Source: Aliihoeflea aestuarii (GTDB lineage Bacteria > Pseudomonadota > Alphaproteobacteria > Rhizobiales > Rhizobiaceae). Taken from it: a stretch of DNA of 64,000 bases. The notes beneath the pieces were generated by a model that saw only the letters and a list, made by a program, of their open reading frames with translations, did not search any database and was not told the DNA's origin. The stretch lies in assembly GCF_024105665.1 (NCBI RefSeq), contig NZ_JAAAMK010000005.1:1-64000 (forward strand), read 5' to 3'. Shown here one piece after another: positions 8,071-17,952 of the stretch. Positions within the stretch are counted from its first letter, which is position 1, and the number at the start of each line of letters is the position of its first letter. The position numbers and the translations under genes are program-made.

Positions 8071-8869
8071 CGACAACGGAAACGCCGCCTTCGCCCATCT
8101 GGCGGGCGGCGTATATGACGACGATCAGGATGGCTACGGTCGGATGGCGCGCCTGGCATCGTTCACGCGCGGTGATGACGTGCTTCTCATGTTTGCGAGC
8201 TTCGATTACGTGGATTACCCCCGACACGAAGGCATGCTGGCCCGTTTCTTCGGCTCGCTTTCACTGAATGACGCCGGCACTCCGCAGGAGGCGCTGCTTG
8301 AAGTTGCGGCCAGCGGTGGCGAGACATTCCTTGCACCGTCGGATTGGTCCGTGGATGAACTGGACATGTCGGACGAACCTGCGACCGCTTCGGATTACAT
8401 GCTCACGAACGGTACGGATGAATATCCGAACGTCCTCGTGATGCTGCGCCCGATCGACCTTGAAGGGGGACGGGAGCTGGGGATGCAAATGATTTCCGAG
8501 TTCACCGCACAGATCGAGCAAAGCTCGCAGGCCGCATTTGCCGGGGGCCCGAAGATGGAGACCTATAATTCCGATACCGGCACGGCGACTGCGCATTCAT
8601 ATGCGCGAGGCTGGGATATGGAGGCCGGAGCACATCTGGTCAGCGAATTCTATATCCGGGAGAATGCCGGTCCTGATTCCGTGTCGATAATCGGGCTGAA
8701 CTCGTTCGATGTGCGTCGCAACATTGATTCGTTCGACGAGAAGGCGCGGGACGTCATCTTCAAAAGCTGGGTAACAGGTGCGTCAGCCGATGCCGCGGCG
8801 CACATTTCGCTTCGGGAAGGTAGTGCACAGTTCCTCGAAGCACTCGATGTGCGTAAGCTTGGTCGATAA
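7883..8869 (+). pseudogene. In-frame fusion of IS3 OrfA N-terminus to an unknown protein
   Basis: Residues 1-62 are an IS3-type OrfA HTH ('KPDEIVAKLRQVDVLLSQG', 'IGVTPLTYYRWRKEFGG', 'QVKRLKEL'). At about nucleotide 8070 the frame passes without a stop into some 265 residues of unrelated sequence with no transposase features, for example 'GDDVLLMFASFDYVDYPRHEG' and 'YMLTNGTDEYPNVLVMLRP'. I do not recognise the second part. Codon use and the long uninterrupted frame suggest it was a real gene whose 5' end was replaced. The fusion retains an IS-supplied start, so it might be expressed as a DNA-binding chimera. Confidence 0.6.
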
Positions 8870-9083
8870 CACCCGCTTGCCACGTTATCGAAATCGACGA
8901 GTCAACCGGCTTGCTTGAAATCCGTAGTGGCAAGGCGCACGCCGCCGCTGATCGGACCGCCCAGCCTTTTGCAACAGTTTCAGCCGAGGCCGGCGTGCCG
9001 GGGCATTGCGTGAATAGAGTTCGAGCAAAAGCAGACCATGCGCGCCCGACCCAGCGCCATTGATCAAGTTGCAGGATGGATAG

Positions 9084-10090
9084 ATGTCGATGAAGAAAAT
9101 TCCCGATGGCCTTTCCAACCTCTCCGAACTCGACGAACTGGCCTGCTCCTACGACGGCAAACGTGCTGATCTTCTCTTCGGGCACGGCATAAGCCTGATG
9201 TTCGAACATGGCCATACGACATCCGTGCGCCAGGGCGCGCTGGATGCGATGGCTGACTACTACGCGACGTTCCGCGATCACATCAATTTCTACTTCCCCT
9301 ATGGCGCGCGACGACCGCAACCGGATCGGCGACGTAGACGTCGTTGCATATCTTGAAAACCACATGCGGACGCTTCCCGCCGACGATGGGGTAAAAATGG
9401 ATATGAACGTCCAGTTCGCGGCCGAGATATTCGGCTTGCAGACGAAAGGATATCGCGGCGACGCCACACACACTGGTTCTGCACCTTCACCTGTAACCCT
9501 CCACATGCGCGCTGGTCGGGATGGGAATGCTTTCTGCCCGCCTCGTGGCCCGAGGAGATCGGCTACGAGACCTACATCGCCAAGGTCGTGAAATGGTGCG
9601 ACATGACGCGACCCGCACACGGTACGGCAGGCCTGTCCGTCTCGTCGATACCGACGCGCTGCTGAAGACCGACGGGAGTTTGCCGTTCGGTGCCATCAGG
9701 CGCTATGCTGGTCTCGATTACCCTCACCACAGCCGCTGGCGTGCATTCGTGCGCCGTGCCGGAGGCGATCACATCCGCACGATCAACTGGCTCACGATCC
9801 TCGATGGACGGCGCGCCGAGATTCTGGGCGGCATCGACGCCATCAGGGCGGAACTTGGAGAAAACTGTCCCATTCATGCATTCGACGGAGGTATCGTGAT
9901 CCAGGCGGGTGAAAGACCGGCAATCGCGGACGTCAATCGCAATGCCGTTCCGCCCGAATACAAGGCTGTCTCGCGCCTCACACGCGAGTTGCGCTATGAA
10001 AGGTTCACCGGAAATAACGGTCTCCTCAAGGTTACCTGGCCGCTTGACAGTGTGACCGAGACCTTGAAGTGGCTGGCGCGCTTCGATTGA
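9084..10090 (+). pseudogene. DUF3396 (type VI immunity family-like) gene with several frameshifts
   Basis: Starting at ATG 9084, the frame gives 'LLFGHGISLMFEHGH' and 'HINFYFPYGARR'. The reading then moves to a second frame near 9305 ('DRNRIGDVDVVAYLENHM', 'QFAAEIFGLQTKGYRGD'), back to the first near 9480 ('FLPASWPEEIGYETYIAK', 'TRPAHGTAGLSVSSIP'), and to a third near 9660 ('GAIRRYAGLDYPHHSRW', 'IRTINWLTILDG', 'GGIVIQAGERPAIADVN'), ending at 10090. Joined together these make one DUF3396-like protein of about 330 residues. The family includes immunity proteins of type VI secretion toxins. At least three indels are needed, so the gene is dead. Confidence 0.65.
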
Positions 10091-10833
10091 TGGGAGGCCG
10101 ACATCCGTTTTCCCAACATAGGGCGGCGACCTTATGATCGGCCTATTGGGTGGGCTATCTTGTGAACGATTGGGCGGTTCGCTCGAAATTGGAGAGTAGC
10201 GCCACCTCCTCCTCGCCAGCCTCATAGCGAAACGGGTTGCGCGAATGCGCGGCGGCCGGTGTGCACGGCGCGAGCGACAACGAGGATAGCGAGGGTGATC
10301 AAAGGGAATGGGATGCAGACTGTCTGCTTTTGGCACCACTGATCGACAGCGGACCCTGGAACGAGCCGTGACGACACGACTATTAACGAACTCGACCGGC
10401 ATCTCGTCGCGATAGGGCAAAGCCTTCATCAGGCGCGGGATGGCTCTGCAAGCTTTGTCGAGGGACCGATCGCGGAACTGCGCGATGATACGATTCCCTT
10501 GGATGTAACGTCAGCGGGCTGCTTGAACGATACGATCCGATCATCGGGTGATCGATTCCGACTACTTGTTCGTCGCTATGCGTGCGGGCGATGAAATCCC
10601 GATCGTTTGCCGCGGATCGTCAAAGACTGCAGTTTTTGACCACGCGGGGACACGATTTCCGTCCGGCCCCGACGCCACCTTGTACGGCAACCCAAACCGA
10701 AGGTCACTACTTCGCCCTTTCCGTTTCGACACTGGAAAGGACGCGACTTATGGCGCTGCGCCCGGCGCTATCGTGAAGTTTATAACAAACCGACGACGGT
10801 TCGGCATCTCAATCAATTGAGCGACAAATAGTT
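10091..10833. other. About 740 bp without a recognisable gene
   Basis: I see no supported gene here on either strand. A 90-codon frame at 10548-10820 (+) has no family resemblance that I can name. It is the right border between the decayed island and the intact iron-uptake locus. Confidence 0.45.
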
Positions 10834-11631
10834 CTATCGGCTCCAGTACCATGCGACATACATGTCTTCGGGTCGATGTTCGCGCTTCTTCAGAGTAGCG
10901 CGCAGTTCGCGCACGTCGTTCTTTTCGCACGCGACCCAGATGAATGTGGTGTTGTCGGCCGCTGCAACGAGCTTTCGAGCTGCGTTGATCAGAACCCTTT
11001 TTTCACCCGCCTGATACTTTCGGCGGTGTAGCCACTCGACATTCAAAAGCCCTCTTGTCGGCAAAGGCTGCTCCTCGGTCTCGTCGAAGACCTCGATGAC
11101 ACCCGACATCCGCGTTCCGGCCGGAACCTCGGCAGCAATGCGGGCGATGGCGGGCAGGGCGGTTTCGTCGCCGACGAAGAAGATCGAGCGTGATTGAGGA
11201 AGGTGCCCGCTGCCGGGGCCAAGCAGCGCGACCTGTTCGCCCACGCCCACGTCGCGCGCGAAATCGGCTCCCGGCGTTGCGACGCCGCAGGCCGTGTGCT
11301 GGAGAAAGTCGATCCACAACTCGCCGCGCGCTTCGTCCACGGCGCGGATCGTATAGGCGCGCAGAAGGATTTCGTCCTCGCCCTTCGGCCATTTGAGGCT
11401 GCCATTTTCGCCAGCCTCGGGCCAGACGGGATAGCGTCCCCGTTGAGGCAGGAGAAGGCGTACATGCATCTCGCCGCCGATGAAGGGGGCGACATTGGCG
11501 CAGGCGAATTTCACCCGCAGCATCAGCGGCGTCACCAGTTCCTTTGAAACGACCGTGACGAGATGGACATTGGCGGGCAGGATCGGCGCCTGTCGTGCCG
11601 GCTTTTCGAGGACGGAGTGGCAGCTATTCAT
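10834..11631 (-). CDS. Siderophore-interacting protein (FAD-dependent ferric reductase)
   Basis: The 265-residue protein has the FAD-binding domain 'EILLRAYTIRAVD' near residues 86-98 (RxYT flavin motif), 'LGPGSGHLP' and 'FFVGDETALPAIARI' near 152-166, and the SIP C-terminal domain 'TTFIWVACEKNDVREL' ending in 'YVAWYWSR'. This is the ViuB/YqjH type of cytoplasmic reductase that releases iron from ferric siderophores. It is the last gene of the operon and its start overlaps the ATPase gene by 8 bp. Confidence 0.9.
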   Translation of the reverse strand: MNSCHSVLEKPARQAPILPANVHLVTVVSKELVTPLMLRVKFACANVAPFIGGEMHVRLLLPQRGRYPVWPEAGENGSLKWPKGEDEILLRAYTIRAVDEARGELWIDFLQHTACGVATPGADFARDVGVGEQVALLGPGSGHLPQSRSIFFVGDETALPAIARIAAEVPAGTRMSGVIEVFDETEEQPLPTRGLLNVEWLHRRKYQAGEKRVLINAARKLVAAADNTTFIWVACEKNDVRELRATLKKREHRPEDMYVAWYWSR

Positions 11632-12445
11632 GAAGGGTGACTCTTTCGGCAGACATGCGGTGACGCCCGATCGGGATCATCATCGGGCGGTGCGAAACCG
11701 GGTCGAGGATGACGCGGCTGTCGATGCTGAAGACATGCTGCACGTTCTCGCGCGTCAGCACCTCTTGCGGCGACCCGAACGCGTGCACCCGTCCTTCGCT
11801 CATCGCGACCAGATGATCTGCGTAACGCGCGGCAAGGTTGAGGTCGTGAAGCACCATGACGACGGTCGTTCCGCGCACATGGTTGAGATCGGTCAGAAGG
11901 TCCAGCACCTCGACCTGATGGCAGATGTCGAGAAAGGTCGTCGGCTCATCCAGCAGGAGGATTTCGGTCTGTTGTGCGAGCGCCATGGCGATCCAGACGC
12001 GCTGGCGCTGGCCGCCGGACAGTTCGTCGACCGGGCGTTCCGACAGGTCCTCGATCCGTGTCGCGGCCAGAGCCTGATCGACGGCTTCGTCGTCGGCTCG
12101 CGTCCATCGGGAAAACAGGCCCTGATGCGGGTGGCGACCCCGGCTGACGAGGTCGGCGACGGTGATGCCTTCCGGCGCGCTCGACGATTGAGGCAGAAGG
12201 CCGAGCGTGCGGGCAAGGCGCTTGGACGGCATTTGATGGATCGATTTCCCGTCAAGCAGTACGCTGCCGCCGCGCGGCGAAATCAGTCGCGACATGGCGC
12301 GCAGCAATGTCGACTTGCCACAGGCATTCGCGCCGACGATGGCCGTGATCTTGCCGGGCGGTACCTGAAGATCGAGCGCGTGCAGGATGTCGGCGCCGTC
12401 GTAGCCGACCGAAAGACCGCTGGCGCTCAGCGAATGCGATATCAC
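11624..12445 (-). CDS. Ferric-siderophore ABC transporter ATPase (FecE/FhuC-type)
   Basis: The 273-residue ATPase has Walker A 'GANACGKSTLL' near residues 38-48, signature 'LSGGQRQRVWIAMAL', Walker B 'ILLLDEPTTFLD' and the H-loop 'VLHDLNLAARYAD'. TTFLD after Walker B is typical of iron-chelate importers. I chose GTG 12445, which overlaps the permease stop as GTGA. Longer upstream frames are read-through of the permease gene in another frame. Confidence 0.92.
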   Translation of the reverse strand: MISHSLSASGLSVGYDGADILHALDLQVPPGKITAIVGANACGKSTLLRAMSRLISPRGGSVLLDGKSIHQMPSKRLARTLGLLPQSSSAPEGITVADLVSRGRHPHQGLFSRWTRADDEAVDQALAATRIEDLSERPVDELSGGQRQRVWIAMALAQQTEILLLDEPTTFLDICHQVEVLDLLTDLNHVRGTTVVMVLHDLNLAARYADHLVAMSEGRVHAFGSPQEVLTRENVQHVFSIDSRVILDPVSHRPMMIPIGRHRMSAERVTLHE

Positions 12446-13482
12446 AACGAACCTCCGCTTCGGTTGGCCCGAACGATGAGGAAAAGCAGATAGGGAGCGC
12501 CGAGCACGCCGGTCACCACGCCGACCGGGAAGCGGGACGGCAGGAGAAACTGGCCGGCATAGTCGCCCGCCAGAACAAGGACCGCGCCGACCAGTCCGGC
12601 GGGAAGCAGCAGCGATCCGCTGTTGCCGACGATGCGCGCGGCGATCGGCCCTGACAGGAACGCGACGAAAGCGATCGGTCCGGTCACGGCGGTCGCGCAC
12701 GCGATCAGCCCGACGGCCGCGACGATGATGATCATCCGGGTCCGTCCGACGCGCACGCCGAGCCCCGCCGCCATGTCGTCGCCGAGGCGCAGCGCTTCCA
12801 GATCGCGCGCGCGGCTGAACAGCAAGCCGCCGAAGATGCACAAGGCCAGAAGAAGCGGCAGCGCCTGTCCCAATTGCGCGCCGTTGACGCTACCGGTCAG
12901 CCACCGCATCGCCTCCTGCAAGGTCCATGCGGGTGCCTGCGACAAGACATAGGCGACAATGCTCTCAAGCATGGCCGAGACGGCGATGCCGACCAGAATG
13001 AGCCGTGTGCCCGCCACGCCGCCGCGCGAGGCAAGGCCGTAGATGAGGAGAGCGACCCCCAGTCCTGCCGCAACCGCGATAAGGGAAACCGCAGGCCCGC
13101 GCAGCGACAGGATGACGATCGCGAAGACGGCGGCGGCACTTGCGCCCGAACTTATGCCGATGATGTCGGGGCTGGCGAGCGGATTGCGCAGCATGACCTG
13201 AAAGGCGACGCCGCCAAGGCCGAAGCACAGCCCGGCCAGCACGGCGACCAGCGCACGCGGCAATCGCAACTGGCCCACGGTGAACGTGGCTCCGGCAACA
13301 TCTTCACCGAGCAGCACGCGCACGACGTCGCCCAGCGGCGTGTAGGATTGGCCGAGCGCCAGTGTCAGCGCGAACAAAGCAAGCACGAGCGTCGCCATGA
13401 CGGCGATGATGGTCACGCGCCGGTTGGCCCGGCGGCGACGCGCCGGCGCGACGGCATGGAAAATCGGTTCAACGGTCGTCAC
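12442..13482 (-). CDS. Ferric-siderophore ABC permease (FecD-type)
   Basis: The 346-residue BtuC/FecCD-family permease has about nine or ten hydrophobic helices. Family motifs include 'LRLPRALVAVLAGLCFGLGG', 'RNPLASPDIIGISSGAS', 'GPIAFVAFLSGPIAARI' and 'PVGVVTGVLGAPYLLFL'. GTG 13482 overlaps the stop of the preceding permease (GTGA). It pairs with the FecC-type subunit upstream to form the heterodimeric channel. Confidence 0.92.
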   Translation of the reverse strand: MTTVEPIFHAVAPARRRRANRRVTIIAVMATLVLALFALTLALGQSYTPLGDVVRVLLGEDVAGATFTVGQLRLPRALVAVLAGLCFGLGGVAFQVMLRNPLASPDIIGISSGASAAAVFAIVILSLRGPAVSLIAVAAGLGVALLIYGLASRGGVAGTRLILVGIAVSAMLESIVAYVLSQAPAWTLQEAMRWLTGSVNGAQLGQALPLLLALCIFGGLLFSRARDLEALRLGDDMAAGLGVRVGRTRMIIIVAAVGLIACATAVTGPIAFVAFLSGPIAARIVGNSGSLLLPAGLVGAVLVLAGDYAGQFLLPSRFPVGVVTGVLGAPYLLFLIVRANRSGGSL

Positions 13483-14522
13483 AGTTCTCGCACCCGCTGC
13501 CGCCTGACGATCCAGATGAAGAATGGCGCGCCTACGAATGCGGTGACGATGCCGACTTCCAGTTCGCCCGGCCGGGCGATGATGCGCCCGAAGACATCCG
13601 CCAAAAGGAGAAGGCAACCGCCCGCCAGTGTCGAGAAAGGCAGGAGCCAGCGATGGTCGACGCCGACGAAAAGACGACACAGATGCGGTACGACGAGACC
13701 GACGAAACCGATCGGCCCGCATACCGCAGTGATGCCGCCGCACAGGAAGACCGCGCCGAGCGAGGCGACGGCGCGGGCCAGCGCGACGCTTTCGCCAAGT
13801 CCGGCCGCGAGCTCGTCGCCGAGCGCCAGCGAATTCAGCTTGCGGGCCGAGACGAGCGACAGCGCGGCTCCGACCGCGAGGAAGGGCAGAACCGGCCAGA
13901 TCTGGTCGAAGGTTGCGCCGCCGACCCCGCCGATCTGCCAGGAGCGGATGCCACCGGCGATATCGCTGCGCGGCAGGACGACCGCGACGACCATGGATGA
14001 AAATGCGACCGAAGTCGCCGCGCCGGCCAGCGCCAGCTTGAGCGGTGTCGCGCCGCCGCGTCCCATGGAGCCGATCGTGTAGACGAAGACTGCCGCGCAA
14101 CCCGCTCCGAAAATCGCGGTCCAGATATAGGCTTGCGCCGAAACGATGCCGAACCATGCCACACCGACGACGACGGCGAGCGATGCACCCATGTTCACGC
14201 CGAAAATGCCGGGATCGGCGAGCGGATTGCGCGTGACGCCCTGCATCACCGCTCCTGAAAGACCGAGCGCAGCTCCGGCAAGAAGCGCGAGAAGCGTTCG
14301 CGGAATGCGCACCGCGACTGCAGCCTGCTCGACCCCGTCGAGCCGACCGCCAAGCGCGGCGAAAATGTCGGCCCAGGCGACGGACCGCGATCCGATGGAA
14401 ACCGACAGCCCGCACAGGAGAACGAGCAATAACGTTACGGCCGCCAGCCACAAGCTTCGGCTGCGGGCTGTGCGCCGCGCCGAGAACCGCCACGGCGACG
14501 GGGACGTGGCCGAAGCGATCAT
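13479..14522 (-). CDS. Ferric-siderophore ABC permease (FecC-type)
   Basis: The 347-residue FecCD-family permease has 'VRIPRTLLALLAGAALGLSG', 'RNPLADPGIFGVNMGAS', 'GPIGFVGLVVPHLCRLF' and 'GIVTAFVGAPFFIWIV', motifs facing the ATPase and lining the channel. The start ATG 14522 overlaps the TGA of the binding-protein gene (ATGA), so translation is coupled. Confidence 0.92.
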   Translation of the reverse strand: MIASATSPSPWRFSARRTARSRSLWLAAVTLLLVLLCGLSVSIGSRSVAWADIFAALGGRLDGVEQAAVAVRIPRTLLALLAGAALGLSGAVMQGVTRNPLADPGIFGVNMGASLAVVVGVAWFGIVSAQAYIWTAIFGAGCAAVFVYTIGSMGRGGATPLKLALAGAATSVAFSSMVVAVVLPRSDIAGGIRSWQIGGVGGATFDQIWPVLPFLAVGAALSLVSARKLNSLALGDELAAGLGESVALARAVASLGAVFLCGGITAVCGPIGFVGLVVPHLCRLFVGVDHRWLLPFSTLAGGCLLLLADVFGRIIARPGELEVGIVTAFVGAPFFIWIVRRQRVREL

Positions 14523-15526
14523 TCGGCGTTCTGGGCGGATTTTCCGGCTGCTTCGCCGAGCCGGTCCGCATAGTCGCGCAAGACCCATGAGATCGACAGC
14601 GGCGTCGGATTCGCAGCGGTTCCGGCGGGGCCGCGATCGAGCATGACCAGCGCGCCGTTTGCGACGGCCGGCATTCGCGAGGTGAGGGGATTGGCTGCCA
14701 ACTGCTTGAGAAGCTTGTCGTCGCCATAGGTCACGACGATATCGACATCGTCGAAGGCGTCGATCCGCTCGGCGCTGACGGAGCCGGAGAAACGGCCCGG
14801 CGTCGATGCGGCCAACACGCTCGACGGCGCGCTCAGGCCCAGATCGGCGAAAAAGCGCACGCGCGTATCGCTGGTCGTGTAGAAATTGATGGTGCTCAGA
14901 TCCGTCTCGTTCAGATGCGTGATGAACATGGCAGACTTGCCCTTGAGCGCCGGCCTCTCGGCCACGACCTCTGCGATATCGGCCTCGATGCCGGCAATCA
15001 GGGTCTCGCCTTCGGCAGACATTCCAAGGCCGGCGCTGTTGAGCCGGATCATCTCCCGCCAGTCGGTCGACCACGGCGCATCCGGATAGGCGATCACCGG
15101 CGCGATCTGGCTCAGCGTATCGTATTCGGCCTGGGTCAGGCCGGAATAGGCGGCCAGGATCACGTCGGGGTTCGTGGCCGCGACTGCCTCAAGATCGATG
15201 CCGTCGCCTTCGTCGAAGAGAACCGGGCGTTCGGCCCCAAGTTCCTCCAGTTTTTCGGCGACCCACGGCAACAGCCCATCGCCGTCGTCGTCGCCGAAAT
15301 TGGCGCGGGCGAAGCCGACCGGAACGATTCCGAGCGCCAAAGGAACTTCATGGTTCGCCCAGGCCACGGTGGCGACGCGTTCGGGTTTGCGCTCGATGAC
15401 CGTGGTGCCCAGACCATGCTCGATCGTGATCGGGTACGAGATGACGTTCTGTAGCTGATCGGCGTTGGCGACCTGTACGCCCAGACAGGACAAAATGGAC
15501 AGGGCGACGAAAAACGATCGCAGCAT
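14519..15526 (-). CDS. Periplasmic ferric-siderophore-binding protein
   Basis: This class III binding protein (335 residues from ATG 15526) has a Sec signal peptide 'MLRSFFVALSILSCLGVQVANA' with cleavage likely after ANA. It continues 'ERKPERVATVAWANHEVPLALG', 'NPDVILAAYSGLTQAEYDTL' and 'DVDIVVTYGDDK', the two-lobed PBP2 fold of FecB/FhuD proteins. A GTG five codons upstream is a less likely start because it would lengthen the signal peptide with acidic residues. It is the first gene of the five-gene iron operon. Confidence 0.9.
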   Translation of the reverse strand: MLRSFFVALSILSCLGVQVANADQLQNVISYPITIEHGLGTTVIERKPERVATVAWANHEVPLALGIVPVGFARANFGDDDGDGLLPWVAEKLEELGAERPVLFDEGDGIDLEAVAATNPDVILAAYSGLTQAEYDTLSQIAPVIAYPDAPWSTDWREMIRLNSAGLGMSAEGETLIAGIEADIAEVVAERPALKGKSAMFITHLNETDLSTINFYTTSDTRVRFFADLGLSAPSSVLAASTPGRFSGSVSAERIDAFDDVDIVVTYGDDKLLKQLAANPLTSRMPAVANGALVMLDRGPAGTAANPTPLSISWVLRDYADRLGEAAGKSAQNAE

Positions 15527-15666
15527 CGGGACGAACTCCACAGGTCGGCAATAAGTGGACTGTCACTGTCAGGTTAATCGCATGGCGTCAATTCCGCCAG
15601 GCCCGCCAGCCGGCGACGGATCGCTCTTTACCGGAGGATTCTACAAACCCGCAAAAACGTACAATA

Positions 15667-15687
15667 CTTGATTGGAATGCTCAAGTT
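15667..15687. promoter_or_regulatory. Putative iron-responsive (IRO/RirA) box
   Basis: ACTTGA-N9-TCAAGT forms a perfect 6-bp inverted repeat containing TGA-N9-TCA, the published core of the RirA-binding IRO box in rhizobia. It lies between the divergent binding-protein and receptor genes, about 140 bp from the first and 118 bp from the second. No rirA gene is in the window. Confidence 0.6.
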
Positions 15688-15804
15688 AAGGCATGGCATC
15701 GGCCGGGACGGCTCAGGCGCATGAAGTGAATGCCTTGGCGTCCGAGCCTGGTCCTGTTTACGCCATCGGCCGCTTAGCCGCCCTGAATCTGGAATTTAAG
15801 AACA

Positions 15805-17937
15805 ATGACTTTCGCGCGCATGAACTTTGTCAGCCGGCCCTTCCTGCGGCACCGGGCGGTGGTTTTGTTGGGATGCACGGCATTTGCCGCGCTCGTGCCG
15901 ACAGCCCTTCTCGCGCAGAGTGACGGCGCTGCGGGAGGTACGACCAACCTCGACGCGCTTGTCGTCCAGGGCGGCGACTTTCTGGACATCGACTACGACT
16001 CCCAGTCGATCGTCGCGCAGCGCACGACCGGCGGCAGCCGCATGGTGACGGACATTCTCGACACGCCCGCCTCCGTATCGGTCATCACCTCGAAGGAAAT
16101 CCAGGAACGCGGCGCGCAGAATGTCGAGGAAGTGCTGCAATATACGCCCGGTGTCTTCACCGGCTTCTATGGCAGCGACGACCGGTTCGACTTCTTCAAG
16201 ATTCGCGGTTTCGACGCGCATGCCTATCGCGACGGGTTGCCGATCGGACGCCCGTTCGGCGGTGTCCGCGAGGAAGCCTACGCCTTCGAGCGGGTCGAGG
16301 TGCTGAAAGGCGCGAATTCCACGGTGTTCGGGGTGTCCGACCCCGGCGGCTCGGTGAACTACGTGACCAAACGTCCGCGCAGCGAGCGGTTCGGCGAGGG
16401 CTATATCACCGGCGGCTCCTACAACCGCAAGGAAGTCGGGTTCGACTTCGGCGACAACATCACCGAGGACGACACGCTGTCCTTCCGGCTCACCGGCAAG
16501 TTCAAGGATGCCGACGCCGAATATGATTATTCGCGCGACGACGAGAAATTCATCATGGGCGGCCTGACTTGGCGGCCGACCGTCGACACCAATGTCACCG
16601 TCGTTTTCGATCACCTCAATCGCGATGGCGTTCCGGGCAGCGGTGGGCACCCAAGCGGCACCGACTTTCCCCGCAGCCGGTTCTTCGGCGAGCCGGATTA
16701 CAATTACCGCGGCACGGATCGAAACACGTTGACGGTGATGGTCGACCATGATTTCGGCTCTGGCCTGACTTTCGGCTCCAACGCCCGCTACAGCAAGACC
16801 AATACCGATTTCGGCTATGCCTATATCGCGTCCACGCCGACGGATGGAACGACGATTGCCGACCGCTCCTTCTTCGGCAACGACACGTCGACGGAAAACT
16901 TCGTCATGGACGCGTATCTCCAGTACGATCGCAGCTTCGGCACTGTCGACAGCCGCACGCTGGTCGGCGCGCTCTACAATGATTTCGCGTCGGACAACGA
17001 TACGTTCTTCGGACCGGCTCCCGGTATCGACTGGACCAATCCGGTCTATACCGGAGCGCCCTCATCGGTTCCCCTCCTCACCAGCACGCGCACCGATCAG
17101 AAGACCAGGGCGATCTATCTCCAGCAGGAACTGACCTTCGCCGAGAGGTTCATCGCGACGGTCGGCCTGCGAAACGACTGGATCGATACAGAGCGCACCA
17201 ACAAGATCACATCCGCCGTGGATACGGGGGAGATCAGCGAGTTCACGAGCCGCGCCGGCCTCACCTACAAGGTCACGGACGAAATCTCGACCTATGCGAG
17301 CTACGCGGAATCGGTCGTGCCGGCATCCGGGCTCACGGTCGAGCCGGAGCGGGGCAAGCAGTACGAACTGGGCGTCAAATACCAGCCCCTCGCATTCCCC
17401 GCGCTGTTTACGGCGTCCATCTACGATCTGACGAAGCAGAACATCACGGTCACCGACCCGGTGACACAGCTTCCCTCGACGATCGGCGAAGTGCGCGTGC
17501 GCGGCCTCGATCTGGAGGCCAAGGCCGAGATCGATGCCAATTGGAGCCTGACGGCCGGCTATTCCTATCTGGATGCCGAGATCGTGGAGAACGGGACCGG
17601 CGGCAACGAGGGCAACCGGCCGCAATTCATCCCCGAGCACATGGCATCGCTTTGGGTCAACTATCTGCTGCCGGGCAATGGCATGCGAGGGGACATGAAT
17701 TTCGGCGTGGGTGCGCGCTACACCGGCTCCTACTTCTTCAACGCCGCCAACACCATGTCGACCGGGAGCAGCATCGTCGTGGATGCGGCCCTTTCTTATG
17801 CGGTCAACGAAAACACCAGTCTCGCGGTCAATGTCAGCAACCTCTTCAACGAGAAGCATATCGACTATGGCGGCTTCGGTGCGGATTTCTACAATCCGGG
17901 ACGCGCCGTTTCGGCGACCCTGCGCCACACCTGGTAG
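15805..17937 (+). CDS. TonB-dependent siderophore receptor
   Basis: The 710-residue outer-membrane receptor has a signal peptide ending near 'ALLAQS' (about residue 34), a probable TonB box 'LDALVVQG', a plug domain ('DTPASVSVITSKEIQERGAQNVEEVL', given in part; 'GFYGSDDRFDFFKIRGF', 'RVEVLKGANSTVFGVSDPGG') and a 22-strand barrel finishing in 'AVSATLRHTW' with terminal aromatic Trp. The family is the ferrichrome/hydroxamate TonB-siderophor type, but the ligand cannot be read from sequence. Regulation by iron is suggested by the box at 15667-15687. Confidence 0.93.
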   Translation: MTFARMNFVSRPFLRHRAVVLLGCTAFAALVPTALLAQSDGAAGGTTNLDALVVQGGDFLDIDYDSQSIVAQRTTGGSRMVTDILDTPASVSVITSKEIQERGAQNVEEVLQYTPGVFTGFYGSDDRFDFFKIRGFDAHAYRDGLPIGRPFGGVREEAYAFERVEVLKGANSTVFGVSDPGGSVNYVTKRPRSERFGEGYITGGSYNRKEVGFDFGDNITEDDTLSFRLTGKFKDADAEYDYSRDDEKFIMGGLTWRPTVDTNVTVVFDHLNRDGVPGSGGHPSGTDFPRSRFFGEPDYNYRGTDRNTLTVMVDHDFGSGLTFGSNARYSKTNTDFGYAYIASTPTDGTTIADRSFFGNDTSTENFVMDAYLQYDRSFGTVDSRTLVGALYNDFASDNDTFFGPAPGIDWTNPVYTGAPSSVPLLTSTRTDQKTRAIYLQQELTFAERFIATVGLRNDWIDTERTNKITSAVDTGEISEFTSRAGLTYKVTDEISTYASYAESVVPASGLTVEPERGKQYELGVKYQPLAFPALFTASIYDLTKQNITVTDPVTQLPSTIGEVRVRGLDLEAKAEIDANWSLTAGYSYLDAEIVENGTGGNEGNRPQFIPEHMASLWVNYLLPGNGMRGDMNFGVGARYTGSYFFNAANTMSTGSSIVVDAALSYAVNENTSLAVNVSNLFNEKHIDYGGFGADFYNPGRAVSATLRHTW

Positions 17938-17952
17938 GCAAGCGAGAAGCCG

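Noticed and set aside
7817-8869. Intact IS3-family insertion sequence
   Set aside because: OrfA ends after about 62 codons, orfB and the right inverted repeat are missing.
12442-14727. 761-codon frame that would extend the FecD-type permease upstream
   Set aside because: The extra 415 codons translate the FecC gene in a wrong frame (Arg-rich). The GTG overlapping the FecC stop is the natural start.
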